64,000 nt of DNA. Source: Bradyrhizobium sp. ISRA464 (GTDB lineage: Bacteria > Pseudomonadota > Alphaproteobacteria > Rhizobiales > Xanthobacteraceae). The stretch covers positions 1,550,001 through 1,614,000 of the forward strand of contig NZ_CP094526.1 in the NCBI RefSeq assembly GCF_029910095.1, written 5' to 3'. Made by a program: the position numbers and the translations under genes. A model generated the notes under the pieces. The model saw only the letters and a program-made list of their open reading frames with translations. It was not told the DNA's origin and ran no database searches. Below, in pieces: positions 18,711-26,635 of the stretch; within the stretch, counting starts at the first letter, position 1; every line of letters begins with the position of its first letter.

Positions 18711-19553
18711 TCAGGCCAGTGTAACTTTGTTCAGGGCGAGCAGGTCAGGGAAAGCGTCGCCGGCGAGATAGGCGTGTTCCTTCTCGCGCTGCGTGGTCAG
18801 CGGATCGAGGCCTTTCAGCGTCTCGTCGACGAAGCCGGGATGGCACATCACGAGGCCGTCCTCCGGCATGCCGTCGAGGAAGCCGCGCATCAGTGTGCCG
18901 AAGTCCGGCGCGCGCGCAAAATCATAGGCGCCGTCGAAGGCCGGATTGAAGCGCAGGCCGAGTTTCGCCGCCTTGCTGCGGAACTGCGCGCTGAGCATAT
19001 CGAGCACCAGCGCTTTCGGCGCGGCGAGCCGCTGCGCGAGCGGGCCGTTGCGTCCGCCCTGGCGCACCCAGGCGTCGGGGGCGCGCTCCCTCACCGCGCG
19101 CAAGAATCCGTCGCGCACCTGCGGGAACAGCTGCGCGTGCTGATGGCCATCGACGAAGTCGGGCGCGCGGCCGAACAGCTCGCGGAAGGCATCGAGCTGC
19201 GCCAGCACTTCGGCGTGGATCAGCTCGGCATCGAGCCGTCGCAACAGCCCGCCGCGAAACAGCTTCGGGAAGGGCAGGAACATGTCGCCGTCGAGCGGGC
19301 GAAAATGCAGCGTCAGCGGCCGGAACGGCGCGGTCAGCGTCACGTGCAGGCCGATCGCGCAGCGCGGGCTCTTCGTCACGGAGGCCTGCAGCGCGGCCGC
19401 GGCGTCGCGGCCGATCGCGGGCGTCACCATCATCACCGACGTCGCATTGAGCCGGCCGCGCTCGATCAGCTCGCGGATCGCGCGGTTGACGCCGTCGCTC
19501 AGTCCGTAATCGTCGGCACACAGCCAGACACGACGCAGTGGAGCATCGCTCAT
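18711..19553 (-). CDS. ChbG/HpnK (YdjC-like) carbohydrate deacetylase
   Basis: About 280 residues. Metal-site motifs of the YdjC family are present: CADDYGLS (12-19) and DGHQHAQ (about 134-140). The family removes N-acetyl groups from sugars such as chitooligosaccharides, or from the hopanoid glycoside precursor in the case of HpnK. No hopanoid genes are here. It overlaps the upstream glycosyltransferase gene by four bases (ATGA), so the two should act together, perhaps on a lipid-linked sugar. Confidence 0.88.
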   Translation of the reverse strand: MSDAPLRRVWLCADDYGLSDGVNRAIRELIERGRLNATSVMMVTPAIGRDAAAALQASVTKSPRCAIGLHVTLTAPFRPLTLHFRPLDGDMFLPFPKLFRGGLLRRLDAELIHAEVLAQLDAFRELFGRAPDFVDGHQHAQLFPQVRDGFLRAVRERAPDAWVRQGGRNGPLAQRLAAPKALVLDMLSAQFRSKAAKLGLRFNPAFDGAYDFARAPDFGTLMRGFLDGMPEDGLVMCHPGFVDETLKGLDPLTTQREKEHAYLAGDAFPDLLALNKVTLA

Positions 19554-20596
19554 TCGGCGGCGGTCCGCGTTGTGGCACTATCGGCCGCCGTGCCGTCGGG
19601 GTGCTTCTCGGTGTGCTCGGCGACGAAGTAGATCGGCCGCGCCTTCAGCTCGGAGAGGATCTTGCCGATATATTCGCCGACGATGCCGATCATGATCAGC
19701 TGCACGCCGCCGATCGTCATCAGGCCGACCACCAGCGAGGGATAGCCGGGCACCTGCTTGCCGGTGGTCCACACCTCCCACACGATCGACAAGCCGAACA
19801 GGAACGCGCCGAAGGCGAGCAGCGCGCCGAGCAGGCTTGCGAAGCGCAGCGGCGCCACCGAGAACGAGGTCAGGCCCTCGATCGACAGGCCGATCAGCCG
19901 GCCGGCGTTGAACGTGGTGACGCCATGCGCGCGCGGCGCCGGCTCGTAGTCGACGCGGATCTGCTTAAAGCCGATCCAGCTCGCCAGGCCCTTGAAGAAG
20001 CGGTTGCGCTCCGGCAATTGCCGCAGCGCCGCGGCCGCGCGCGGCGACAGCAGGCGGAAGTCGCCGGCATCCTCCGGGATCTTCTGCCGCGCGCCCCAGT
20101 TGATCAGTGCGTAGAAGCCGCGCACGGCAAACCGCCGCGCCGCCGATTCATTGTCGCGATTGGCCTTCGCCGTGTAGACCACGTCATAGCCGTCGTCGAT
20201 CCAGTGCGCGACGAGCTTTTCCACCAGATCGGGCGAATGCTGGCCGTCGCCGTCCATGAACAGCACCGCGCCGCGGCGGGCGTGGTCGAGGCCGGCCATC
20301 AGCGCCGCCTCCTTGCCGAAATTGCGCGACAGCGACACCACCTGCACGTCGAGCGTATCGGCAGGCAATCCGTGCGCGACCGCGAGCGTCGAGTCCTTGC
20401 TGCCGTCGTCGACATAGACCACTTCGCAAGCCAGGCCGTAGCGGGCGCGCAGCGTCCTGGCGAGCGCGATCAGCCGCTGGTGCAGCGCCGCAAGTCCCGC
20501 GGCCTCGTTGTAGGCGGGCACGACGATGGACAATCCCTGCGCGGCAGCGGTTTTGGCGGTCGTGGTCAGGCCGGAGACGTCAGAGCCCAGCATCAT
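19550..20596 (-). CDS. Family 2 glycosyltransferase with two C-terminal membrane helices
   Basis: About 348 residues. The GT-A domain (about 20-240) carries LSIVVPAYNEA, VYVDDGSKDST, SRNFGKEAALMAG and FMDGDGQHSPD. Two hydrophobic helices follow (about 256-283 and 295-325). This is the layout of ArnC/GtrB/DPM1-like polyprenyl-phosphate glycosyltransferases, which load a sugar onto undecaprenyl phosphate at the inner membrane. Its partner is the overlapping YdjC-type deacetylase. In ArnC pathways a deformylase (ArnD) plays a comparable follow-on role. The sugar is unknown. It follows hisG by 80 bases. Confidence 0.9.
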   Translation of the reverse strand: MMLGSDVSGLTTTAKTAAAQGLSIVVPAYNEAAGLAALHQRLIALARTLRARYGLACEVVYVDDGSKDSTLAVAHGLPADTLDVQVVSLSRNFGKEAALMAGLDHARRGAVLFMDGDGQHSPDLVEKLVAHWIDDGYDVVYTAKANRDNESAARRFAVRGFYALINWGARQKIPEDAGDFRLLSPRAAAALRQLPERNRFFKGLASWIGFKQIRVDYEPAPRAHGVTTFNAGRLIGLSIEGLTSFSVAPLRFASLLGALLAFGAFLFGLSIVWEVWTTGKQVPGYPSLVVGLMTIGGVQLIMIGIVGEYIGKILSELKARPIYFVAEHTEKHPDGTAADSATTRTAAE

Positions 20597-20676
20597 CGAT
20601 CAGGTTCCAGAAATATCCCTTTAGCAGAATATGGTACCGCCGTCCGGCTGTCGCCAACATGAACAGCCTTGCCTGC

Positions 20677-21654
20677 TCATTGTCGCAGGAACGCCTCAAG
20701 CTTGGCGAACAGCGGGTTCTCGCGATCGAACACATAGTCGAGCGACACCACCGACACCGTATCGGCGCCGTGGTCGCGCAGGAAGCTGCCGAGCGCGTAG
20801 AGCTTGCCCGGTGGGCAGTGCAGCGTGAGCATGCCGGAGGAGGTCGGCCCGCCGAACGGGGCGACCACGCCGAAGCGGTTATGCGCCTCGGAAAGCAGTG
20901 CATCGTTGCAGCCGGCGAAGCGGGTGCGGACCTCGCGATACTTGTTGGCGCGGGCGCGTGCGGCGATGTGGTCGAGGATGATGCGCGCGGTCTCGCGCGC
21001 GCCGTCCGACCAGTCGGCGTCCTTCGAGGCGACCAGATTGGCCTGGCTGCGCAGGATCACGCCGTCGTCCAGCACCTTCAGCCCGTTGGCGGCGAGCGTC
21101 GCGCCCGTCGTGGTGATGTCGACGATCAGTTCCGCAGAGCCTGCGGCGGGCGCGCCCTCGGTGGCACCGGCGCTTTCGACGATGCGGTAGTCGCCGACGC
21201 CGTGCTTGGCGAAGAAGCCCCGCGTCAGGTTGATGTATTTGGTCGCCACCCGCATGCGGTGATTGTGCTGCTCGCGGAAGCCGGAGGCGACGTCGTCGAG
21301 ATCGGCCATGGTGCGAACGTCGATCCAGGCCTGCGGCACCGCGACCACGACATTGGCGCTGCCGAAGCCGAGCCCGTCGATCAGCAGCACGCGCCGGTCC
21401 GCATCAGGAATGCTCTCGCGCACCAGATCCTCTCCGGTGACGCCGAGATGCACCGCGCCGCGCGCCAGATTGGCCGCGATCTCGCTCGCCGAGAGATAGG
21501 CGATCTCGACATTGTCGAGGCCGGCGATGGTGCCGCGATAGTCGCGCGCGCCGCCGGGTTTCGACAGGCTCAGCCCGGCGCGGGCGAAGAAGCCTTCCGC
21601 GTTTTCCTGCAAGCGCCCCTTGGAGGGAACGGCGACGACGAAGGGCGTGCTCAT
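20677..21654 (-). CDS. hisG: ATP phosphoribosyltransferase
   Basis: About 325 residues from ATG 21654. It catalyses the first step of histidine synthesis (ATP + PRPP). The phosphoribosyl-binding segment [19 protein letters not shown] (about 175-193) is intact. The protein is longer than the short HisG (about 200-230 residues) that needs HisZ, and has a C-terminal part ([29 protein letters not shown]) that looks like the regulatory domain of long HisG. Nevertheless hisZ overlaps it by four bases upstream (ATGA). The pairing is noted as a finding. Confidence 0.95.
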   Translation of the reverse strand: MSTPFVVAVPSKGRLQENAEGFFARAGLSLSKPGGARDYRGTIAGLDNVEIAYLSASEIAANLARGAVHLGVTGEDLVRESIPDADRRVLLIDGLGFGSANVVVAVPQAWIDVRTMADLDDVASGFREQHNHRMRVATKYINLTRGFFAKHGVGDYRIVESAGATEGAPAAGSAELIVDITTTGATLAANGLKVLDDGVILRSQANLVASKDADWSDGARETARIILDHIAARARANKYREVRTRFAGCNDALLSEAHNRFGVVAPFGGPTSSGMLTLHCPPGKLYALGSFLRDHGADTVSVVSLDYVFDRENPLFAKLEAFLRQ

Positions 21655-22826
21655 GCGGCGCCTCCGTTGGCGGCGGCCTTGCCGTGCTTGGTCATCGCCT
21701 CGATCCACACCGAGAAGCCGACGGCGGGAATCGGGGTGGCCGAACCCAGCTGCGTCATCAACCCGTCATAGCGGCCGCCGGCGATCAGCGGCTCGGCGCC
21801 ATTGCCCTTGGCGTGCAACTCGAACTCGAAGCCGGTGTAGTAGTCGAGGCCGCGGCCGAACGAGGTTGAGAACCGCGTCTTGTGGGTATCGATGCCGCGC
21901 GCGGCCATGAAGCCGACGCGGCTCTCGAACTGATCGATCGCGGTGGTGAGGTTGAGCCTGGCGTCATCGGCCAGCGCGCGCAGCTGCGCGACGGCATCGT
22001 CGGGATCGCCCGCGATCGACAGGAAGCGCTTGATGACATCGACCGCATCGCGCGGCAGCGCGCCGCCCTTCAGCGTCGATTGCTCGAGGAAGCGGTCGGC
22101 GATCTCGGCCACCGTGCGGCCGCCGACATTGGTGGTGCCGGCGATCGACATCAGATCGGTGACCAGCGCCAGCGCCGCCTTGCGGTCGGAGCCGGCGAGC
22201 GCGGCGAGCACGCCTTCATATTCGTTGCGGCCGGGCGCGGTCGCGAGCGTCAGGCGCTCGATGTCGTCGGTCAGCGAGACCTTGCGGTTGAAATCCTTGA
22301 TCAGCCGCCGCCGCCACACCGGGTAAAGATCGAGTGCCTCGAGCAGCGCGTTGAACAGCGCGACGTCGCCGGTGCGGATCTCGACATCGGTCAGCCCGAA
22401 CGCGGTGGTCGCCTCCAGCGCCAGCGCCAGCATCTCGGCGTCGGCCGCGGCGCGGTCCTGTCGGCCGAAGGATTCGATGCCGGCCTGCAGGAACTCGCTG
22501 GGCCGGCCCCAGCGATAGCGGAACACGGCGCCGAGATAGCTGAAGCCCGCCGGCTGGCCGGCTCTGTCGGAGGCGAGGTAGTCGCGCGCCACGGGAATCG
22601 TGAGGTCCGGGCGCAGACAGAGCTCCTCGCCGGTCGCGTCCGTCGTCAGATAGAGGCTCTTGCGGATGTCCTCGCCGGACAGGTCGAGGAACGGCTCGGC
22701 CGGCTGCAGGATGGCGGGCTCGGCCCGGAGATAGCCGGCCTGCGCGAACGAGGCCAGCAGCGCATCCGCCCAGGAGGCGGATCCGGCGGCGGATCCGGTC
22801 GTGCGTGTCGCGGCAGCTTCGGTCAT
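21651..22826 (-). CDS. hisZ: ATP phosphoribosyltransferase regulatory subunit
   Basis: About 391 residues. It is a catalytically silent paralogue of histidyl-tRNA synthetase: motif-2-like [16 protein letters not shown] and [19 protein letters not shown], and late [15 protein letters not shown] and [10 protein letters not shown] are all recognisable. It lacks the C-terminal anticodon-binding domain, as expected for HisZ. ATG 22826 is preferred over a TTG four codons upstream. It is the first gene of the hisZ-hisG run, with the promoter probably in 22827-23030. Confidence 0.95.
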   Translation of the reverse strand: MTEAAATRTTGSAAGSASWADALLASFAQAGYLRAEPAILQPAEPFLDLSGEDIRKSLYLTTDATGEELCLRPDLTIPVARDYLASDRAGQPAGFSYLGAVFRYRWGRPSEFLQAGIESFGRQDRAAADAEMLALALEATTAFGLTDVEIRTGDVALFNALLEALDLYPVWRRRLIKDFNRKVSLTDDIERLTLATAPGRNEYEGVLAALAGSDRKAALALVTDLMSIAGTTNVGGRTVAEIADRFLEQSTLKGGALPRDAVDVIKRFLSIAGDPDDAVAQLRALADDARLNLTTAIDQFESRVGFMAARGIDTHKTRFSTSFGRGLDYYTGFEFELHAKGNGAEPLIAGGRYDGLMTQLGSATPIPAVGFSVWIEAMTKHGKAAANGGAA

Positions 22827-23039
22827 CTTACGGTCCAAACGGTGCGGAATTTGGGTTCCGGCTCGGGGTTCCAGGTTGGTTTGGCGCAGCCCTTACCATG
22901 GCCCAAGTGAGGTTTCGACAGGGATCGGCCAAGTGGCTTAATGGGCGGCTTAATGATTGGGTGCGTTAACGATTTTACGACGGCTTGGCTAGGGGCAGAT
23001 GCCGCTGGGGGCGGCCCGTCACCGATTTATGGATTGCAA

Positions 23040-23085
23040 GCCCCATCATCCTTGAGGTGCGAGCGGAGCGAGCCTCAGGATGACG
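23040..23085. repeat. Short palindromic repeat overlapping the rsmE 3' end
   Basis: CATCCTTGAGG-TGCGAGCGGAGCGAG-CCTCAGGATG forms a hairpin of about ten pairs with one bulge. It is a common dispersed repeat of this bacterial group. The rsmE stop codon (23075-23077, complementary strand) lies inside it, so the last residues of that protein are repeat-derived. Confidence 0.7.
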
Positions 23086-23851
23086 GTAACGAAGTGCGCA
23101 TCCCATTTCCCTTCCAATCCCCCAGCGCCGCCTGCACCAGAGTCAGCGCCGCCACGCCGGCGGTGTCCGCCCGCAGGATGCGCGGGCCGAGCGCCAGGCG
23201 GAGGATGTTGGGCTGGCGCAGCAGAACGGCGCGCTCTTCCTCGGCAAATCCGCCCTCCGGCCCGATCAGGACGTCGATCCCGCCATTTGCGGCCGTTGCC
23301 GCCTGCAGCGCCCGCATGGGATCGGCCACCTCGGCGGCCTCGTCGCAAAACACCAGCAGGCGCGCCTGCTCGCGGCCGGCGAGGAAACGATCGAGCGCGA
23401 CGGGATCGGCCACCTCGGCGAGCGAGATGATCCCGCATTGCTCGGCCGCCTCGATCACATTGGCGCGCATCCGCTCGCTATTGACCCGCGAGACCTGGGT
23501 AAAGCGCGTCAGCACCGGCTGCAGCCGCGCGGCGCCCATCTCGACCGCCTTCTGCACCATGTAGTCGAGCCGCGCATGCTTCAGCGGGGCGAACACATAG
23601 GCGATGTCGGGCAGGCGGTCCTGCGCACGGGTCTGTGTGTCGATCGTCAAGATATCGGCCCGCTTGCGGCCGGAGATCGCGGCGCGCCATTCGCCGTCGC
23701 GACCGTTGAACACCCGCACCGTGTCGCCTGCGGCAAGCCGCAGCACATTGCCGAGATAGTTGCTCTGGTTGCGGTCCAATTCGACCGTCTGGCCGGCGCG
23801 CAATGGCGCGTCGACGAACAGCCGCGGGCTGCGGAAATTGAGTTCAGGCAT
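23075..23851 (-). CDS. rsmE: 16S rRNA (uracil-1498-N3)-methyltransferase
   Basis: About 258 residues from ATG 23851 (MPELNFRSPRLFV). It has an N-terminal PUA-like domain and a SPOUT methyltransferase domain with the knot signatures VLIGPEGGFAEEE (about 197-209) and LRLALGPRILRADTA (about 217-231). It methylates U1498 of 16S rRNA in assembled small subunits. The C-terminus runs into the repeat at 23040-23085. It stands alone between divergent regions. Confidence 0.93.
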   Translation of the reverse strand: MPELNFRSPRLFVDAPLRAGQTVELDRNQSNYLGNVLRLAAGDTVRVFNGRDGEWRAAISGRKRADILTIDTQTRAQDRLPDIAYVFAPLKHARLDYMVQKAVEMGAARLQPVLTRFTQVSRVNSERMRANVIEAAEQCGIISLAEVADPVALDRFLAGREQARLLVFCDEAAEVADPMRALQAATAANGGIDVLIGPEGGFAEEERAVLLRQPNILRLALGPRILRADTAGVAALTLVQAALGDWKGNGMRTSLPSS

Positions 23852-24059
23852 AGTTGATGGTCCGCTTTGGCTGCGCTTGTAGCCTAAAGGCTTAGAATCC
23901 GGGAACAATTTAATGCAGCGGGCGCGGCCCTACGCCGCGCTGTCGCCCAAATCCACGGGTTGTTAAGGCGTCACAGGAATCGTAAAACGCCCCCGAATTT
24001 CGTTGCTTCGTTTTGATGCGCTGGGGTTGCCTGGACCTTTTGCCGGAGAAACGCCCTCG

Positions 24060-24770
24060 ATGATCCGCCGCCTGATCGTGCTGACCGTTGCCGCGACCGC
24101 CCTCTGCGGAGGACAGGCCGTGGCCCAAGGCGCCTTTCCGGCCCCATTGCCTAATCAGGTTGGCACCGCCTCGGACCCGGCGTTTCCGCCGGTCAATGGC
24201 GGGCGTGCCGGCACCGCCTCCGATCCCGCGTTTCCGCCCGTCAACGGCGTTCCGGCCGCCAGAGTTGGCGTGGCGCCGTCGCCATTCCCGAGCAACGGTG
24301 CGGCGCCGATCGCCGGCGGCGGGCTCTCGTCGCCGCCACCGCCCGGTGCCGCGGCCGGTGGTCCCAGCGACGCCTGTATGAAGAACTTCGTTCCGCTGCG
24401 CGAGGAAGCTGAAAAGCGCGGCAAAATGATCAAGGCGGCGAGCGATCGGCATGCCGGGCCTGACGAGGCCTGCAAGCTGATCCGCAATTACAGTCAGGCC
24501 GAGGTCAAGATGATCAAATATGTCGAGACCAACGCCACCAAGTGCGGAATCCCGTCGCAGATCGCCGACCAGCTCAAGGCCGGCCACAAGAACACCGAAG
24601 GTCTTCTGACCAAGGTCTGCAACGCTGCGCAGCAGGCGCAGGCGCGCGGACCGGCGGGCCCGACGCTCAGCGACGTGCTGGGCTCCTCGGCCTCGGTGCC
24701 GGAGGCAACGCCGACCAAGCGGGGCGGCAGCACCTTCGATACGCTGAACGGCAACGTTCTCACCCGATGA
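24060..24770 (+). CDS. Secreted protein with N-terminal tandem repeat, function unknown
   Basis: About 236 residues from ATG 24060. A signal peptide (MIRRLIVLTVAATALCGGQAVAQ) is followed by two copies of GTASDPAFPPVNG, a P/G-rich linker, and a helical domain (about 105-195) with four cysteines: DACMKNF, DEACKLI, TKCGIPS and KVCNAA. The four-cysteine helical core suggests two disulphides in the periplasm. I do not know its role. It ends 10 bases before ubiA and may be co-transcribed with it. Confidence 0.78.
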   Translation: MIRRLIVLTVAATALCGGQAVAQGAFPAPLPNQVGTASDPAFPPVNGGRAGTASDPAFPPVNGVPAARVGVAPSPFPSNGAAPIAGGGLSSPPPPGAAAGGPSDACMKNFVPLREEAEKRGKMIKAASDRHAGPDEACKLIRNYSQAEVKMIKYVETNATKCGIPSQIADQLKAGHKNTEGLLTKVCNAAQQAQARGPAGPTLSDVLGSSASVPEATPTKRGGSTFDTLNGNVLTR

Positions 24771-24780
24771 TCGATCGCCC

Positions 24781-25713
24781 ATGAGCGACCTCAGCGCCCG
24801 CGTTGCCGACTCCACAGGCAACTGGGTCGATACGCATGCGCCGGCATGGACGCGGCCGTATCTGCGGCTCGCCCGGTTCGACCGACCGATCGGATCGTGG
24901 CTGCTGTTGATGCCGTGCTGGTGGTCGGCGGCGCTCGCCGCCGGCGTTGCGGATGACGTCAGGTCATTGCCGCTCGTGGTCGTGTTGTTCTTCATCGGCG
25001 CCTTCGTGATGCGCGGCGCCGGCTGCACCTGGAACGACATCACCGATCGCGATCTCGATGCGAGGGTCGAGCGCACGCGGTCGCGGCCGATCCCGGCCGG
25101 GCAGGTGACGGTGACGCAGGCGGTGGTCTTCATGATCCTGCAGGCGCTGGTCGGACTCGCGGTGCTCCTGCAGTTCAACCGCTTCGCGGTGTTGACCGGC
25201 ATCGCCTCGCTTCTGATCGTCGCGATCTATCCCTTCATGAAGCGCATCACCTGGTGGCCGCAGGTCGTGCTGGGCCTCGCCTTCTCCTACGGCGCGCTGA
25301 TGGGATTTGCGGTGACGTTTGCGCGGATCGATGCAACCGCGCTTGCGCTCTATGCCGGATCGATCGCCTGGGTGATCGCCTACGACACCATCTACGCGCA
25401 TCAGGACGCCGAGGACGACGCGCTGATCGGCGTCAAATCCACCGCGCGGCTGTTCGGCGCGCGCACCCATCGCGCGCTTGTGCTGTTCTACGGCCTTGCC
25501 GTGCTCCTGATCGGCGTGGCGTTCGGTCTCGCGAGCGTGCACTGGCCGGCCTGGATCGGGCTTGCGGCCTTTGCGCTGCATCTCGCCTGGCAGATCCGGC
25601 GGCTCGACATCAGCAACCCCGCGCTCTGCCTGCGCATCTTCAAATCCAACCGCGACGCCGGCCTCATCCTGTTCGCGAGCCTGGTCGTCGATGCGGTGCT
25701 GCGCGCGGCGTGA
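24781..25713 (+). CDS. ubiA: 4-hydroxybenzoate polyprenyltransferase
   Basis: About 310 residues with multiple membrane helices. It joins the polyprenyl chain to 4-hydroxybenzoate in ubiquinone synthesis. Both aspartate-rich motifs are present: NDITDRDLD (85-93) and DTIYAHQDAEDD (about 203-214); they bind Mg-pyrophosphate. The preceding RxxR segment RPIGSWLLLMP is typical of UbiA. It starts 10 bases after the secreted-protein gene. Next comes an accessory, repeat-rich region. Confidence 0.94.
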   Translation: MSDLSARVADSTGNWVDTHAPAWTRPYLRLARFDRPIGSWLLLMPCWWSAALAAGVADDVRSLPLVVVLFFIGAFVMRGAGCTWNDITDRDLDARVERTRSRPIPAGQVTVTQAVVFMILQALVGLAVLLQFNRFAVLTGIASLLIVAIYPFMKRITWWPQVVLGLAFSYGALMGFAVTFARIDATALALYAGSIAWVIAYDTIYAHQDAEDDALIGVKSTARLFGARTHRALVLFYGLAVLLIGVAFGLASVHWPAWIGLAAFALHLAWQIRRLDISNPALCLRIFKSNRDAGLILFASLVVDAVLRAA

Positions 25714-25745
25714 CGTGTTGATATGCGTGGCGCGACGTCTTCGTA

Positions 25746-25836
25746 CGTGAGGTGAGCACGCTACTTAGGCTCCTTCCCCCTGGTGGGGGCCGAGGCGAGC
25801 AAAGCTCGCTCTAGAGGTTGGGGAGAGGGGTAAGCC
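25746..25836 (+). repeat. Dispersed repeat, copy 1
   Basis: Bounded by CGTGAGGTGAGCACGCT (25746-25762) and GGGGAGAGGGGTAAGCC (ending 25836), with AGGCTCC between. The same borders occur at 51931-51997 in the same direction with a shorter centre. Copy 1 contains an extra piece with GGCGAGCAAAGCTCGCTCT. Confidence 0.75.
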
Positions 25837-25935
25837 GCGGGCCGAGCTGAGCGATGAGGATGATGAGGATATCGTCGTCCCAATCTTCGTTCGCGTGTCG
25901 CCGTCACGAATATGGAGAGGGCACGTCGTGTGGCA

Positions 25936-25974
25936 CCCCTCTCCCTAACCCTCTCCCGCAAGGGGAGAGGGAAC
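25936..25974. repeat. CTCTCC/GGAGAGG palindromic repeat
   Basis: CCCTCTCCCTAACCCTCTCCC-GCAA-GGGGAGAGGG: the right arm can pair with either of two left arms. Same family as units at 10204, 13516 and 51955. The rest of 25714-26160 shows no coding signal. Confidence 0.65.
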
Positions 25975-26159
25975 CCTTCCGCCGGTGCGGCCCTGACTTG
26001 CCAATCACTGAGTTGCCCGACGTGGCAAGCCCCCGCAGCAAAAATATTTCTGTTTTCCAGAAGTGCAACTCGGTCTATGATCCGCCCGTCTCACCCGCCT
26101 GAGGGGCGCTTCGCGATCGTCACGAGTGTTGGGTTGGGATGCGGTGGACGCCTCACGTG

Positions 26160-26450
26160 CAACTGACGAGTGCGCATGAGGCGGACGGTGAAGTCGTGCA
26201 GGCCTGACGCCCTAGTGGCAGGTGTCTCATCAGCAAGAGGCAAGACCTCTCGCTGATGACGGTGACAACAAAGCCCAGTCTCGCCGGGGAGAGCACGTAT
26301 AAGCCGTAAAACCATCGCGCAGGGAAAGCCGGAGTGTTTTCCGGTTTCACCTGTGGTCCTACCCCTGTGCTTTTTTTGTTGCACAGGGCCCATGGGTGCG
26401 ATCGGCACCCGGCTTTCCCTGCGCCCTCTGTTAAGGGAGAGGGCGAAATG
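26160..26450. repeat. Structured intergenic element with large palindrome
   Basis: About 290 bases of non-coding character between ubiA and the insertion sequence. Its core (26317-26424) is bounded by perfect 16-base arms GCGCAGGGAAAGCCGG and CCGGCTTTCCCTGCGC. Inside are the hairpin CCCTGTGC / GCACAGGG (26363-26388) with a T-rich loop, and GGGTGC / GGCACCC. A second hairpin region upstream (CATCAGC...GCTGATG, about 26229-26258) adds to it. I recognise the sequence type as one often miscalled as short ORFs in Bradyrhizobium genomes. Any RNA role is unproven. Confidence 0.6.
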
Positions 26451-26528
26451 AGATGCAAACCTCGGACGCATCGCGCCGCGAGAATGCGGATGTACGACTC
26501 ACAGAATGCGCTACACACACACGGCGTC

Positions 26529-26548
26529 GTCCTGGCGAAAGCCAGGAC
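26529..26548. repeat. REP-like hairpin, intact copy
   Basis: GTCCTGGC-GAAA-GCCAGGAC, a perfect 8-base stem with tetraloop. An inverted, interrupted copy lies about 80 bases further right (26624-26635 plus 28183-28194), with a shared central segment, so together they form a two-hairpin unit. Confidence 0.85.
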
Positions 26549-26635
26549 CCATTACCCCAAATATTGATTGTTGCGCGACGCTGGGGCCACGATCCCGTTC
26601 ATCTGCAACTGTGGTGGTTATGGGTCCTGGCTTTC

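Noticed and set aside
26091..26567. Several short open frames in the repeat element
   Set aside because: They overlap in two strands, cover perfect palindromes and a T-rich loop, and have no ribosome-binding site; best read as non-coding repeat.
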